DNA of 34,080 nucleotides from Ilumatobacteraceae bacterium (GCA_009691255.1 SHUT01000016.1:1-34080), one strand, 5' to 3'; positions 23,679 through 31,811 are shown, counted from the stretch's first letter. The notes: generated from the letters alone by a model not told the origin. Numbers and translations are program-made.

Positions 23679-24695
23679 TTACAGGCGCACAGGCACTTGT
23701 TGCGTGATGCAATGAATACCACCACCGCCCAATGCCAAAATTGTGCCTACATCTAGACCCACAATCTTTCGACCCGAAAATTGCTCACCAATCAATTGCA
23801 GCATGTCAGCGTCAGCGTCATTTCCAGATGTCGGAACAAGAACAAATCCATTTCCGACATAAAAATTTAAATACGGCACAACAAGACGTTGGCCATCAAC
23901 CTCCACAAATGGCAAGACCGGAATATCTACAACCTGCAATGTGTCACCTGCAGAGTTGCGAGAACTCATTGCCACCTTGCGATTGATTGCCAAACGAGAC
24001 CAATCTTGCTCTGCTTCGTCATTGCAACTCTGCAATATCAATTGCCCAGACACCGCAAATGCTGCAACATTGTCGACGTGTCCATCAGTGTCATGGTCTA
24101 GCACCAGACCATGTGGCAACCACACCACAGACTCTGCGCCAAGTTCGTCATGTAAATGCTGGGTGATCTGTGCTTGTGACAAATCTGGATTGCGATTTGG
24201 ATGCAACAAACACTGCATTGTGGTGACCAAGGTTCCCTTGCCATCTGAGTTAATTGATCCACCTTCGAGCACCATTGATACTTGCCGCACGGGGTCACTG
24301 TTATGTTCTGCCCACGCCGCAGCAACACGAGCATCATTGTCATAGGGCGTAAACTTGTTGCCCCAACCATTAAAGGCAAAGTTCACAGCGACACGTGTGT
24401 CATCAGCCGCGTATACATATGTCGGTCCACTATCTCTAAACCATGAGTCATCAATAGGCAACTCCAGCAGCGTAATATTTGCACCTTCGACCGCCGCTGC
24501 ACGCTCAACATGTCGATGATCAACAATTATCGTGACTGGTTCAAATACAGAAATGGCTTGCGCAACTGCGGTGTGCGCTGCCTCTGCTTCTGCTTGTCGA
24601 TTCCCATATAGGCCATCACGGGCCGGCCAACACAGCACTGTTCTTTCGTGCGCAGCAAACTCTGCAGGCATTAAACCTGTGGGTGATGATGTCAC
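23679..24695 (-). CDS. aguA: Agmatine deiminase
   Basis: This 338-residue guanidino-group hydrolase (pentein fold) converts agmatine to N-carbamoylputrescine and ammonia. Family motifs are MPAEFAAHERTVLCWPAR, DDSWFRDSGPTYV, FNGWGNKFTPYDND, LEGGSINSDGKGTLVTT, WLPHGLVLDHDTDGHVDN and the C-terminal nucleophile GGGGIHCITQQ (C329). Its ATG overlaps the stop of aguB by 4 nt, so aguB-aguA form an operon that completes agmatine to putrescine conversion. Some heterocyst-type bacterial genomes arrange these genes the same way. Confidence 0.95.
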   Translation of the reverse strand: MTSSPTGLMPAEFAAHERTVLCWPARDGLYGNRQAEAEAAHTAVAQAISVFEPVTIIVDHRHVERAAAVEGANITLLELPIDDSWFRDSGPTYVYAADDTRVAVNFAFNGWGNKFTPYDNDARVAAAWAEHNSDPVRQVSMVLEGGSINSDGKGTLVTTMQCLLHPNRNPDLSQAQITQHLHDELGAESVVWLPHGLVLDHDTDGHVDNVAAFAVSGQLILQSCNDEAEQDWSRLAINRKVAMSSRNSAGDTLQVVDIPVLPFVEVDGQRLVVPYLNFYVGNGFVLVPTSGNDADADMLQLIGEQFSGRKIVGLDVGTILALGGGGIHCITQQVPVRL

Positions 24696-25564
24696 GATGT
24701 CGCTGTTCCGTCAAGGGACGTCACACTGTCATATAAATTCGGACGACGATCTCGAAAGAGTCCCCATGAAGCACGCAATGACTGCATCTCTTGGCGATCA
24801 AAAGACGCCACTAAAACTGCATCTTCTTCACGGCCAGCCTCAGCCACTATCTGGCCCGTATTGTCGGCAATAAAAGACGATCCGTAGAACGTGATGTCAC
24901 ATGATTGACCCACTTCGTGTCCGTATCGATTAGCCGCAACTACTGGCATTAAGTTTGCCGCCGCATGACCTTGCATAACGCGTTGCCAATGACCACTCGA
25001 GTCCCATGCAGGATTTTGTGGCTCGGTTCCAATCGCAGTTGGATACACCAAGACTTCGGCGCCCTGAAGCGCCATCACTCGCGCGGCCTCGGGAAACCAC
25101 TGGTCCCAGCAAATACCCACACCGACTCGGCCGTGAACTGTATTCCAGACTTTAAAACCGGTGTCGCCGGGACTGAAATAGAACTTCTCAGAATATCCGG
25201 GGCCATCGGGAATATGGCTCTTTCGATAGATGCCCAAGGCTTCTCCAGTCGCATCGACCATGACAACGGTATTGAAAAATACATTATTTTGTTGCTCAAA
25301 GATGCTGATGGGTAACACCACTTGAAGTTCAGCAGCCAATTTCTGAAAATGCTCAACAGTAGGATGCGCCGCAATCTCTCGAGCACGACTGAAATGTTGG
25401 GGCAGCCGGTCTTTGCAAAAATACAAGCCTTCAAATAATTCTGGAATCACAACAATCTGAGCACCACGATGCGCTGCTTGGCGCACTAAGCGTTCAGCAA
25501 TGGCAATGTTGTCGTCGATGACATCAGTCATCGACATCTGAATAGCAGCAACAGTGAGTGTCAC
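24692..25564 (-). CDS. aguB: N-carbamoylputrescine amidohydrolase
   Basis: This 290-residue nitrilase-superfamily enzyme hydrolyses N-carbamoylputrescine to putrescine. The catalytic triad is complete: E42 (VIPELFEGLYFC), K115 (YRKSHIPDGPGY) and C152 (GICWDQWFPEAAR). IPDGPGYSEKFYFSPGDTGF and ASWGLFRDRRPNLY are typical of the AguB branch. The GTG start has TAGAGT 6 nt upstream and no ribosome-binding site. It is transcribed ahead of aguA, with a 22-bp gap from the upstream gpx stop that contains an inverted repeat. Confidence 0.94.
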   Translation of the reverse strand: MTLTVAAIQMSMTDVIDDNIAIAERLVRQAAHRGAQIVVIPELFEGLYFCKDRLPQHFSRAREIAAHPTVEHFQKLAAELQVVLPISIFEQQNNVFFNTVVMVDATGEALGIYRKSHIPDGPGYSEKFYFSPGDTGFKVWNTVHGRVGVGICWDQWFPEAARVMALQGAEVLVYPTAIGTEPQNPAWDSSGHWQRVMQGHAAANLMPVVAANRYGHEVGQSCDITFYGSSFIADNTGQIVAEAGREEDAVLVASFDRQEMQSLRASWGLFRDRRPNLYDSVTSLDGTATS

Positions 25565-25570
25565 GCCATA

Positions 25571-25576
25571 ACTCTA
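25571..25576 (-). promoter_or_regulatory. -10 box of aguB, leaderless start
   Basis: TAGAGT on the minus strand is followed by 6 nt and then the GTG at 25564. Confidence 0.5.
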
Positions 25577-25589
25577 GAGAATATCTCTA
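25575..25589. promoter_or_regulatory. Inverted repeat overlapping the aguB promoter
   Basis: TAGAGA-ATA-TCTCTA is a perfect 6-bp-arm inverted repeat. It overlaps the gpx stop codon and abuts the aguB -10 box, where a repressor site or a small hairpin could act. Confidence 0.4.
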
Positions 25590-26072
25590 CGCGAGTGCAG
25601 ATTCGATTGCTGATACGACTTCTGGGGCGTCTGGCAACACCCTTGGACCAAATCGTGCCAGGACATCACCCTTGCGTCCGACAAGAAATTTTTCGAAATT
25701 CCAGCGAATATCGCCATCGATGCCTTCGGCATCTGCCTTTTGCGTGAGCTCTGAATATAACGCATGTCGGGCATCGCCATTGACATCAACTTTTTCTGAC
25801 AACGGGAACGTCACGCCGTATGTTGCCGAGCAAAACTCAGCGATTTCTTCGGCAGTACCTGGCTCTTGACCCATGAACTGATTACACGGCACACCAAGCA
25901 CCGAAAAACCGCGTCCGGCATACTGTTCGTGAATCTGCTCAAGGGCGGTGTATTGCGGAGTCAAGCCACACTTACTCGCCACATTGACTACAAGGATTAC
26001 TTTGCCTTCCATAAAATTAAGAAGGGCTGGGGTGCCTTGAAGTGAACCGATTGAAGTCTCGTAAATGCTCAT
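25587..26072 (-). CDS. Glutathione peroxidase-family (thioredoxin-dependent) peroxidase
   Basis: This 161-residue non-selenium GPx-like enzyme has peroxidatic C35 (NVASKCGLTPQY), Q65 (VPCNQF), and W124/N125 (RWNFEKFLV), completing the catalytic tetrad. C81 in AEFCSATYGVTFP sits at the position of the resolving cysteine, so the enzyme is expected to form an internal disulfide and be reduced by thioredoxin rather than glutathione. It detoxifies hydrogen and lipid peroxides in the cytosol. The ATG at 26072 has TACAAT 6 nt upstream; the frame is open further upstream but without support. Divergent from the amidase. Confidence 0.93.
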   Translation of the reverse strand: MSIYETSIGSLQGTPALLNFMEGKVILVVNVASKCGLTPQYTALEQIHEQYAGRGFSVLGVPCNQFMGQEPGTAEEIAEFCSATYGVTFPLSEKVDVNGDARHALYSELTQKADAEGIDGDIRWNFEKFLVGRKGDVLARFGPRVLPDAPEVVSAIESALA

Positions 26073-26078
26073 AGTTTT

Positions 26079-26084
26079 ATTGTA
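26079..26084 (-). promoter_or_regulatory. -10 box of the gpx gene, leaderless start
   Basis: TACAAT on the minus strand is followed by 6 nt and then the ATG at 26072. This is the same hexamer and spacing as at the SRPBCC gene. Confidence 0.55.
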
Positions 26085-26110
26085 AGCATTTTTTTGAGAT
26101 TTGACGAGGC

Positions 26111-26136
26111 CAGAGCACATGGAATCTGGGGCTCTG
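26111..26136. promoter_or_regulatory. Inverted repeat between divergent gpx and amidase promoters
   Basis: CAGAGC (26111-26116) and GCTCTG (26131-26136) form a perfect inverted repeat with a 14-nt spacer, centred between the two -10 boxes. It is a candidate shared operator. Confidence 0.3.
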
Positions 26137-26145
26137 CCAGCATGT

Positions 26146-26151
26146 TAGGAT
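26146..26151 (+). promoter_or_regulatory. -10 box of the amidase gene, leaderless start
   Basis: TAGGAT is followed by 6 nt and then the ATG at 26158. AGGA within it could also serve as a weak ribosome-binding site, so this case is less clear-cut. Confidence 0.4.
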
Positions 26152-26157
26152 TTTGGT

Positions 26158-27513
26158 ATGCGCCATTCACTTGCACAAGCAGTTCGCACCGGAGAAATAG
26201 ACCCTGTTTCTCTTGTCCAAGAATCCCTCCGGCGTATCGCCGCGGCCACCGAACTCAACGCAGTCATCGATCTCTACGCTGAAGACGCCCTGTCTGAAGC
26301 GGCCTCCCACTCACGAAAAGGTGCGCTTGCTGGCTTGCCAGTTCTTGTCAAAGACATGGCCCGCGTCGCTGGGCGTCGAACCACGCTTGGATCGACACTG
26401 TTTGCACACGCTGCACCTGATGATGTCGATGATGTTGTTGTGGCGCGCCTAAAGGCTGCTGGAGCAATTGTGATTGGCCGAACGAACAGCCCTGAGTTTG
26501 GCGCTGCCGCATTCACAACCAACTCCTTGCATGGCAGCACTCGAAATCCATGGAACCCTGCTTTTTCTCCTGGCGGATCTTCGGGTGGTTCTACTGCAGC
26601 ACTGGCAGCTGGACTTGCGCCACTTGCAACCACCTCAGATGGCGGAGGCAGCACTCGAATTCCAGCGGCGTTTTGCGGACTCGTCGGATACAAACCAACC
26701 ATGGGAGCAATTGGCCGCAACGTTCTTCCGCGCTGGATCGGATTTTCAACCCAAGGAAACTGTGGTGCAACTGTTGCCGATGTATTGCTCGAAGCATCAG
26801 TCACATTGGGCGAGGCACCCGGCGACTTCTTGTCTATACCGCGTGCAGCAATCGAACTAGAACCACGACGTCCCACAAAAGTTCTAGTCTGTCGCTCATT
26901 TCGTGATGATGTGGATGACGATATCGAAGATGCATTTGAGCGCACTGTTTCGGTCATTCAAAAAAGCGGTATTGCTGTTGAACGGGTTGATGCCCCAAGT
27001 GACAAATCAACAGGCTTTCAATGGTATACTATTTCTGCTGCAGAACTCGCGCAAAGTCTTCTTCATCTCGAAGACCGTTGGGGTGAGTGCGAGGATTACG
27101 TGCAGATGTCCCTAGCATTTGGAAAAAATGTGACGGCGGCACAATATATTGCTGCCCAACGCGAACGCCATGCACTCTGTGCGCGCTTTGATGCTCTGCT
27201 TTGGGGCGACACCGTAATGGTGACGCCAATATGTAACTCGCGATCATGGCCCGCCGAAGGACCAATGGCCAGTAGCGCTGGCAAAGTTTCAGGAGACAGC
27301 GGAATCGCGACGAACACATCTGACCTTAACTTCACGGGTCATCCCGCAGTGAGCGTGCCAATGGGACTTGATCAAAATGGTGTTCCGTGCGGAATACAAA
27401 TCATTGCGCCACGTTTTCGTGATGGCCTTGCGCTCGGACTCGCCCAAGTACTCGAGACAGAACAACCATGGCCGGCAGTTGCTCCGCGATACACGCCCTT
27501 TGGTCTCTCCTAA
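26158..27513 (+). CDS. Amidase signature-family hydrolase
   Basis: This 451-residue protein is an amidase-signature enzyme with the full catalytic Ser-cisSer-Lys triad: K65 in LPVLVKDM, the cis-serine near S142 in SPGGSSGGSTAALAAGLAPL, and nucleophile S165 in TSDGGGSTRIPAAFCGLVGYKPT. The spacings (about 77 and 23 residues) are those of the family. It lacks the neighbours expected for the tRNA amidotransferase GatA (no gatB/gatC), so it is more likely a free amide hydrolase, with substrate undetermined. It is divergent from gpx. The next gene begins 47 bp downstream. Confidence 0.9.
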   Translation: MRHSLAQAVRTGEIDPVSLVQESLRRIAAATELNAVIDLYAEDALSEAASHSRKGALAGLPVLVKDMARVAGRRTTLGSTLFAHAAPDDVDDVVVARLKAAGAIVIGRTNSPEFGAAAFTTNSLHGSTRNPWNPAFSPGGSSGGSTAALAAGLAPLATTSDGGGSTRIPAAFCGLVGYKPTMGAIGRNVLPRWIGFSTQGNCGATVADVLLEASVTLGEAPGDFLSIPRAAIELEPRRPTKVLVCRSFRDDVDDDIEDAFERTVSVIQKSGIAVERVDAPSDKSTGFQWYTISAAELAQSLLHLEDRWGECEDYVQMSLAFGKNVTAAQYIAAQRERHALCARFDALLWGDTVMVTPICNSRSWPAEGPMASSAGKVSGDSGIATNTSDLNFTGHPAVSVPMGLDQNGVPCGIQIIAPRFRDGLALGLAQVLETEQPWPAVAPRYTPFGLS

Positions 27514-27560
27514 GACGACGTTTTCGGTAGCCTGATAGAGCGACATTGTCTGTCGCAATC

Positions 27561-29540
27561 ATGAAACTTCGATTCTCACTTTTTGCCCTACTGCTTTGTT
27601 TATTCATCGTTGGTGCACGTTCTGTTCGGGCCGCCGACGTCGTACAACCGGGTGCTATTTCTGTAATCTCGGCTGGCGACGCTCATACGTGTCTTGTTAC
27701 AGACAACAAAGCATTATGCACTGGGCTCAACAGTCAGGGACAATTCGGGGACAACACCGTCGTTGAGTCGGGTACTTTTCGACCAAGTGCGTTGGGTTCT
27801 GTCGCATCAATCTCGGCGCGAGCAAACAAAACATGTGCTATACGCACAGACGCCACGCTCTGGTGTATTGGCGACACAACTACCTTGACCCAAGTGCCAC
27901 TAGTTGGTGTGATCAAAGTTGCTGTCGGACGAAATCATTCTTGTGCCCTACTCGTCACCCTCACGGTGTGGTGTTGGGGCGCTAATACGATGGGCCAATT
28001 TGGCGACGGGACCCGCATTCACTCTGTTGTTCCAGTAAAGGCACTCACTGCCTACATCGCAGACATCGCAGTCGGAGACAACCACACCTGTGCCGTCTCG
28101 CTAAACAATTCACTGTGGTGTTGGGGCGCTAATGGGAACGGACAACTCGGGGTAAAAAAAAATACACCGCGACTTTTGCCAACGCAAGTTACTGATGTCA
28201 AGGCAAGACAGGTTTCTGCGGGAGCCGCGTTTACTTGCGCACTCAGGCCTAATCGAAAAGTGCAGTGCTGGGGGCGCAATCGTCACGCCCAATTGGGTGT
28301 GGTCGCTGGTCGTGCAACATCAGTGCCACAATATGTCAACATTAGCTCAGTCGCACTTCTTTCATCGGGGGATGAATTTACCTGTGCAGTCAAAAATGAT
28401 TCAACTGCCTGGTGTTGGGGGCGCGACCAATCAGGCCAACTCGGCGACAACGATTACATTGCACGGTACATACCAGTGCAAGTTCTCGTCCCGGATGATC
28501 TTGGGACAATCTCAGCGCTTGCCACTGGAGCAACGCACGCATGTGTGGGCATGACAACAAAAGGCGCACTTCGGTGTTGGGGTGCCAATGACAGCGGACA
28601 ACTCGGTGACGCCAGCAAAACCAACCGAACATCTGGCATCACGATATGGCTTAATGGCGTAACTCATCCAGTAATCGGAACCGCAAAATCAGCCCGCATC
28701 ATTGTTGCTGGAGACATCTCATGCTCTGGCGATAAATATGCCACCGTCGAACAAGGTGCTTTTGGTGCACAGTGCGGAGCGGGAGAAACCGCCGCACTTG
28801 TGCAGCGGCGTTCAGAAAATGCGAGCACGATTCCAGACGCAGTTCTTGCACTCGGAGATCTTCAATACGAATCTGGAGACTATGACAGTTTTTTGACTCT
28901 CTACGACCAGTCCTGGGGCTTATTTAAAAATCAGACATACCCAGTGCGTGGAAACCATGAATACATCACCCCTGGTGCAAACGGATACACCCAATATTTT
29001 GAAGAAATGTCGCAGTCGTATTATTCCGCAGACCTAGGTCCATGGAAACTTCTCGTCGTTGACTCATGGTGTCTCGGGCAACTGTATTTTGGATGCAGTG
29101 CTCAGAGTCACCAAACGACTTGGCTCACAGAACAACTAGCACTTGCTAAAGCTTCAGAAAAATGCGTCACGGTAGCCATGCATCACCCGCCATTCTCAAG
29201 CGGGCACTTCGCCACCAGCACGTCACTAGACCTCTGGGCCGCAATCGTGGCAGGTGGTGCCGATGTTGTCGTCACTGGTCACGATCATATTTATGAACGA
29301 TTCTCGCCCCTTGACGCCGTTGGTAATCCATCTGCAACCGGAACTCGACTATTTATCAACGGACTCGGAGGTGCACCAACAACAGGACTCAAGACACCAG
29401 TATCCGGAAGTGAGTTTCGCTACAAGACCACTCATGCAATGTTAGAACTAGAGTTCACCCAAAGCGCCTATTCATGGAAACTCATCAGCACCCTAGATGA
29501 CTCCACCGTTGATGTAGGGACATCATCCTGCACTCCCTGA
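27561..29540 (+). CDS. Secreted RCC1-repeat / metallophosphoesterase fusion protein
   Basis: This 659-residue protein has a classic signal peptide (MKLRFSLFALLLCLFIVG...ARSVRAAD). Residues about 30-375 hold seven RCC1-like repeats, a beta-propeller. Most carry HTCAV and later WCWG, so nearly every blade has a cysteine pair likely to form a disulfide outside the cell. Residues about 385-650 form a calcineurin-like metallophosphoesterase with GDISCSGD, ALGDLQYESGD, VRGNHEY, MHHPPFSSGHF and TGHDHIYERF, supplying the two-metal ligands, as in purple-acid-phosphatase-type enzymes. It probably hydrolyses extracellular phosphoesters, with the propeller as a binding platform. The ATG at 27561 is preferred over the TTG at 27546 because the signal peptide begins there. 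Confidence 0.9.
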   Translation: MKLRFSLFALLLCLFIVGARSVRAADVVQPGAISVISAGDAHTCLVTDNKALCTGLNSQGQFGDNTVVESGTFRPSALGSVASISARANKTCAIRTDATLWCIGDTTTLTQVPLVGVIKVAVGRNHSCALLVTLTVWCWGANTMGQFGDGTRIHSVVPVKALTAYIADIAVGDNHTCAVSLNNSLWCWGANGNGQLGVKKNTPRLLPTQVTDVKARQVSAGAAFTCALRPNRKVQCWGRNRHAQLGVVAGRATSVPQYVNISSVALLSSGDEFTCAVKNDSTAWCWGRDQSGQLGDNDYIARYIPVQVLVPDDLGTISALATGATHACVGMTTKGALRCWGANDSGQLGDASKTNRTSGITIWLNGVTHPVIGTAKSARIIVAGDISCSGDKYATVEQGAFGAQCGAGETAALVQRRSENASTIPDAVLALGDLQYESGDYDSFLTLYDQSWGLFKNQTYPVRGNHEYITPGANGYTQYFEEMSQSYYSADLGPWKLLVVDSWCLGQLYFGCSAQSHQTTWLTEQLALAKASEKCVTVAMHHPPFSSGHFATSTSLDLWAAIVAGGADVVVTGHDHIYERFSPLDAVGNPSATGTRLFINGLGGAPTTGLKTPVSGSEFRYKTTHAMLELEFTQSAYSWKLISTLDDSTVDVGTSSCTP

Positions 29541-29556
29541 TAACGAGGAACCACCT

Positions 29557-30144
29557 ATGCCACGAACTGTCTTTAATGATCTGTACTACCAGCACTTTTA
29601 TGCCGACAACCCTGTTCATACAGCGGAAAAAATTCATCAACTCGCTACAGCGGTAGATGCGCTATGCGCGTGGTGGGATCTGCCGGTGCGCACTGTTCTT
29701 GACATCGGCGCAGGCCCGGGCATATGGCGTGATTGGTATCACGCTCATCGGCCAGATGTAGAGGTGCAATCAATCGACATCAGCGAGCACGCGTGTACTG
29801 CATTTGGCCATGAACAAAAAGATATAACCGCATGGCATCCCAAAAAAAGCGTCGATCTTGTGATTTGTCACAGTGTGCTGCAGTATTTGTCGAATGCCGG
29901 AGCCGCCGCCGCGATCAAAAACATCTCTCTCGCCTGTCATGGTGTTTTATACGTTGAAGCGCCAACTGCTCAAGACCTAGAAAGCGTCGTCGATCCGACT
30001 GCCACTGATCTCAATATCTATCGGCGCACCGGCGCGTGGTATCGCAAACTTTTACTAATTAATTTCCAACAAATAGGAGCCGGATTGTGGCTCAGCCGAA
30101 GCGCTGTGGTTCCGTTATATGAACTCGAGAGCGCAAGTAAATAG
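29557..30144 (+). CDS. Class I SAM-dependent methyltransferase
   Basis: This 195-residue protein has the Rossmann SAM-binding motif I VLDIGAGPGIWRDWY, the acidic ribose contact VQSIDISEHA and motif IV-like SVDLVICHSVLQYLSNAGA. The substrate is unknown. The start has a good ribosome-binding site (GAGGA, about 10 nt upstream). It follows the phosphoesterase by 16 bp and may be co-transcribed. It is convergent with the quinone oxidoreductase with a 3-bp gap. Confidence 0.85.
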   Translation: MPRTVFNDLYYQHFYADNPVHTAEKIHQLATAVDALCAWWDLPVRTVLDIGAGPGIWRDWYHAHRPDVEVQSIDISEHACTAFGHEQKDITAWHPKKSVDLVICHSVLQYLSNAGAAAAIKNISLACHGVLYVEAPTAQDLESVVDPTATDLNIYRRTGAWYRKLLLINFQQIGAGLWLSRSAVVPLYELESASK

Positions 30145-30147
30145 GCT

Positions 30148-31116
30148 CTACGGAATAAGAACTGCTTTGCCTGCGATGCGGCGTTCTTGTAGATCACGCA
30201 TGGCCTGCACTGCGTCATCAAGGGCATAAACAATCGGTTCAACCGGGTTAAGTGTCCCGGCACTAATTGCACTTAATACGTCAACGATGAGTTTTCTGTT
30301 TTGTTCTTGGTGACGCCCCACCCAGGCACCCCAATCAACACCAGTGACTCTACGATTGCGCAACAACACTTGATTCGCTGGCAAACGTGGGATGCCTGCA
30401 ACAAATCCGATCACGATGTAGTTTCCGTCCTCGCCTAGTGCTCGCAGGCAGGTCTCGCCGAGTTCGCCACCAACAGGATCATAGAGATAGTCCACACCAC
30501 CGCCAGATATTTCTTTGGCGCGATCTTTTGTGTTTTCTGTTGACGTATTGATTGTGGCAAAGGCGCCTCGCGCAGATGCCAACGCAAGTTTTTCGGCAGA
30601 TGACGCTGCTGCAATCACCCGCACCCCCATTGAATGAGCAACATCAACTGCAGCGAGTCCGATTCCGCCTCCGGCACCCAACACCAATATCGTGCGACCA
30701 GCCTCTAGAGGAACGCGCACAGTAAAAGCAAACCATGCAGTCATGTAGCTCTGCATAAACGTTGCCGCCTGACCGTCTGACAACGAGTCGGGCAAGACCA
30801 CAGCGCGTTGTGCCTGCGTCACGACCTCAGAGGCAAACCCACCAAGACCAACTGGAACAAAGACTCGATCACCAATCTTTAGATTGGTCACATCTGGCGC
30901 AGTCTCGCTTATAAGACCAACGATTTCGCCACCAGGCGTAAATGGAACAGGAGCCTTGATTTGATAGCGCCCCTCACTCATCAGTGAATCAACGAAGTTC
31001 ACCCCACTCGCCGTCACTTGCACACGCACTTGTCCAGCCGTCAGCGCAACTGATGGAAGTTCTTGAATAGAACCTGTCTCAAGTGGACCAAGTTGCTCGA
31101 ATACGAGAGCTCTCAC
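30148..31116 (-). CDS. Zinc-independent NADPH:quinone oxidoreductase (MDR superfamily)
   Basis: This 322-residue medium-chain dehydrogenase without zinc ligands belongs to the quinone reductase/zeta-crystallin branch. The N-terminal domain has ASGVNFVDSLMSEGRYQ and PFTPGGEIVG, and the Rossmann domain has ILVLGAGGGIGLAAVDVAHSMG followed by VIAAASSAEKLALA, a pattern preferring NADPH. It reduces quinones or enones. The GTG start lies 17 bp after the ferritin-like gene on the same strand, so the two probably form an operon, perhaps for oxidative-stress handling. No clear ribosome-binding site is seen. Confidence 0.9.
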   Translation of the reverse strand: MRALVFEQLGPLETGSIQELPSVALTAGQVRVQVTASGVNFVDSLMSEGRYQIKAPVPFTPGGEIVGLISETAPDVTNLKIGDRVFVPVGLGGFASEVVTQAQRAVVLPDSLSDGQAATFMQSYMTAWFAFTVRVPLEAGRTILVLGAGGGIGLAAVDVAHSMGVRVIAAASSAEKLALASARGAFATINTSTENTKDRAKEISGGGVDYLYDPVGGELGETCLRALGEDGNYIVIGFVAGIPRLPANQVLLRNRRVTGVDWGAWVGRHQEQNRKLIVDVLSAISAGTLNPVEPIVYALDDAVQAMRDLQERRIAGKAVLIP

Positions 31117-31133
31117 AGTGTTCCGGGAGTTTC

Positions 31134-31604
31134 TCAGCGAGCCAAAATATCGGCGACTTGCTGTGCTCGACCAGCATGAATAGTTTCTTCACGACCATTG
31201 AGGCGCAACAGTCGAGCAACTTCTTCGTTGGCTTCTGCGTCTGCCCACATTTGATAGCCGACGTCTCCATTTATTTCTCCCTGCACCACGGCCAAAAACA
31301 TCGTGGCATCTAGAGCATCGGGCAACGGAATATCTAGAATTTTTTCTCGCTCGGCTGTGGGCAACCAGGGATGCCCTAGTTTGATCTCAATCGCTCGCGC
31401 AATACGTCGAGCATGACCCTTTTCTTCGATCGCATTTTTGCGTAACAACGCTGCAGCCTCGGCATTGTCAACTCGATCCGCGAGTAAGTTGTAAAACATC
31501 TCACCACTGCACTCGAGCTGATAAATAATCTCTAGCTCAGCAATTCCGAGCACTTCTTTATCGGCAAGCAAAGACCCTGCTGTATAAAAGTTGATCTCTG
31601 ACAT
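31134..31604 (-). CDS. Ferritin-like di-iron protein (rubrerythrin-type, no rubredoxin domain)
   Basis: This 156-residue protein is predicted to be an all-helical four-helix bundle. Two E-x-x-H-type metal half-sites are visible, LECSGEMFY...AIEEKGHARRI and QGEINGDVGYQMWADAEANEE...NGREETIHAGR. This is the ferritin-like pattern of the rubrerythrin/DUF2202-type families without a rubredoxin domain. It could serve in peroxide reduction or iron handling. The ATG has a strong ribosome-binding site (AAGGGGAA). It is transcribed ahead of the quinone oxidoreductase. Confidence 0.8.
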   Translation of the reverse strand: MSEINFYTAGSLLADKEVLGIAELEIIYQLECSGEMFYNLLADRVDNAEAAALLRKNAIEEKGHARRIARAIEIKLGHPWLPTAEREKILDIPLPDALDATMFLAVVQGEINGDVGYQMWADAEANEEVARLLRLNGREETIHAGRAQQVADILAR

Positions 31605-31632
31605 TGTTTTCCCCTTTTTGTTTCAATACATA

Positions 31633-31646
31633 ATGTTGAACAACAT
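31633..31646. promoter_or_regulatory. Inverted repeat upstream of the ferritin-like gene
   Basis: ATGTTG-AA-CAACAT is a perfect 6-bp-arm inverted repeat 29-42 bp before the start codon, in the region where the promoter should be. It is a candidate operator; no regulator gene is nearby. Confidence 0.4.
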
Positions 31647-31783
31647 AAATGGTAATGCAAATTGGCCACAAGACTATGTTCGACACACGGCGAAAAATAA
31701 CTGCAACGCGTGCGTGTTTGAGCACCTGCTGTATAACTCTGCTTTTTTACACTCGTATTAGTGCTCACTATGGAGCGCTCATA

Positions 31784-31811
31784 CTGACGCGCCTAGGCGC
31801 GCCTCCGTCAG
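31784..31811 (-). terminator. Possible hairpin after cspA
   Basis: CTGACG and CGTCAG pair around a GC-rich inner segment that itself contains the palindromes GCGCCTAGGCGC and AGGCGCGCCT. The stem includes the cspA stop codon. There is no following T-run, so this may be a stability element rather than an intrinsic terminator. Confidence 0.4.

Noticed and set aside
26274-26957. Long (227-codon) open frame on the minus strand
   Set aside because: It lies entirely inside the amidase gene in antisense, is Ser/Pro/Ala low-complexity and has no family motif, so it is a codon-use shadow.
26158-27513. GatA subunit of tRNA amidotransferase
   Set aside because: The amidase signature is shared, but gatC and gatB are absent nearby, so a free amidase is the safer call.
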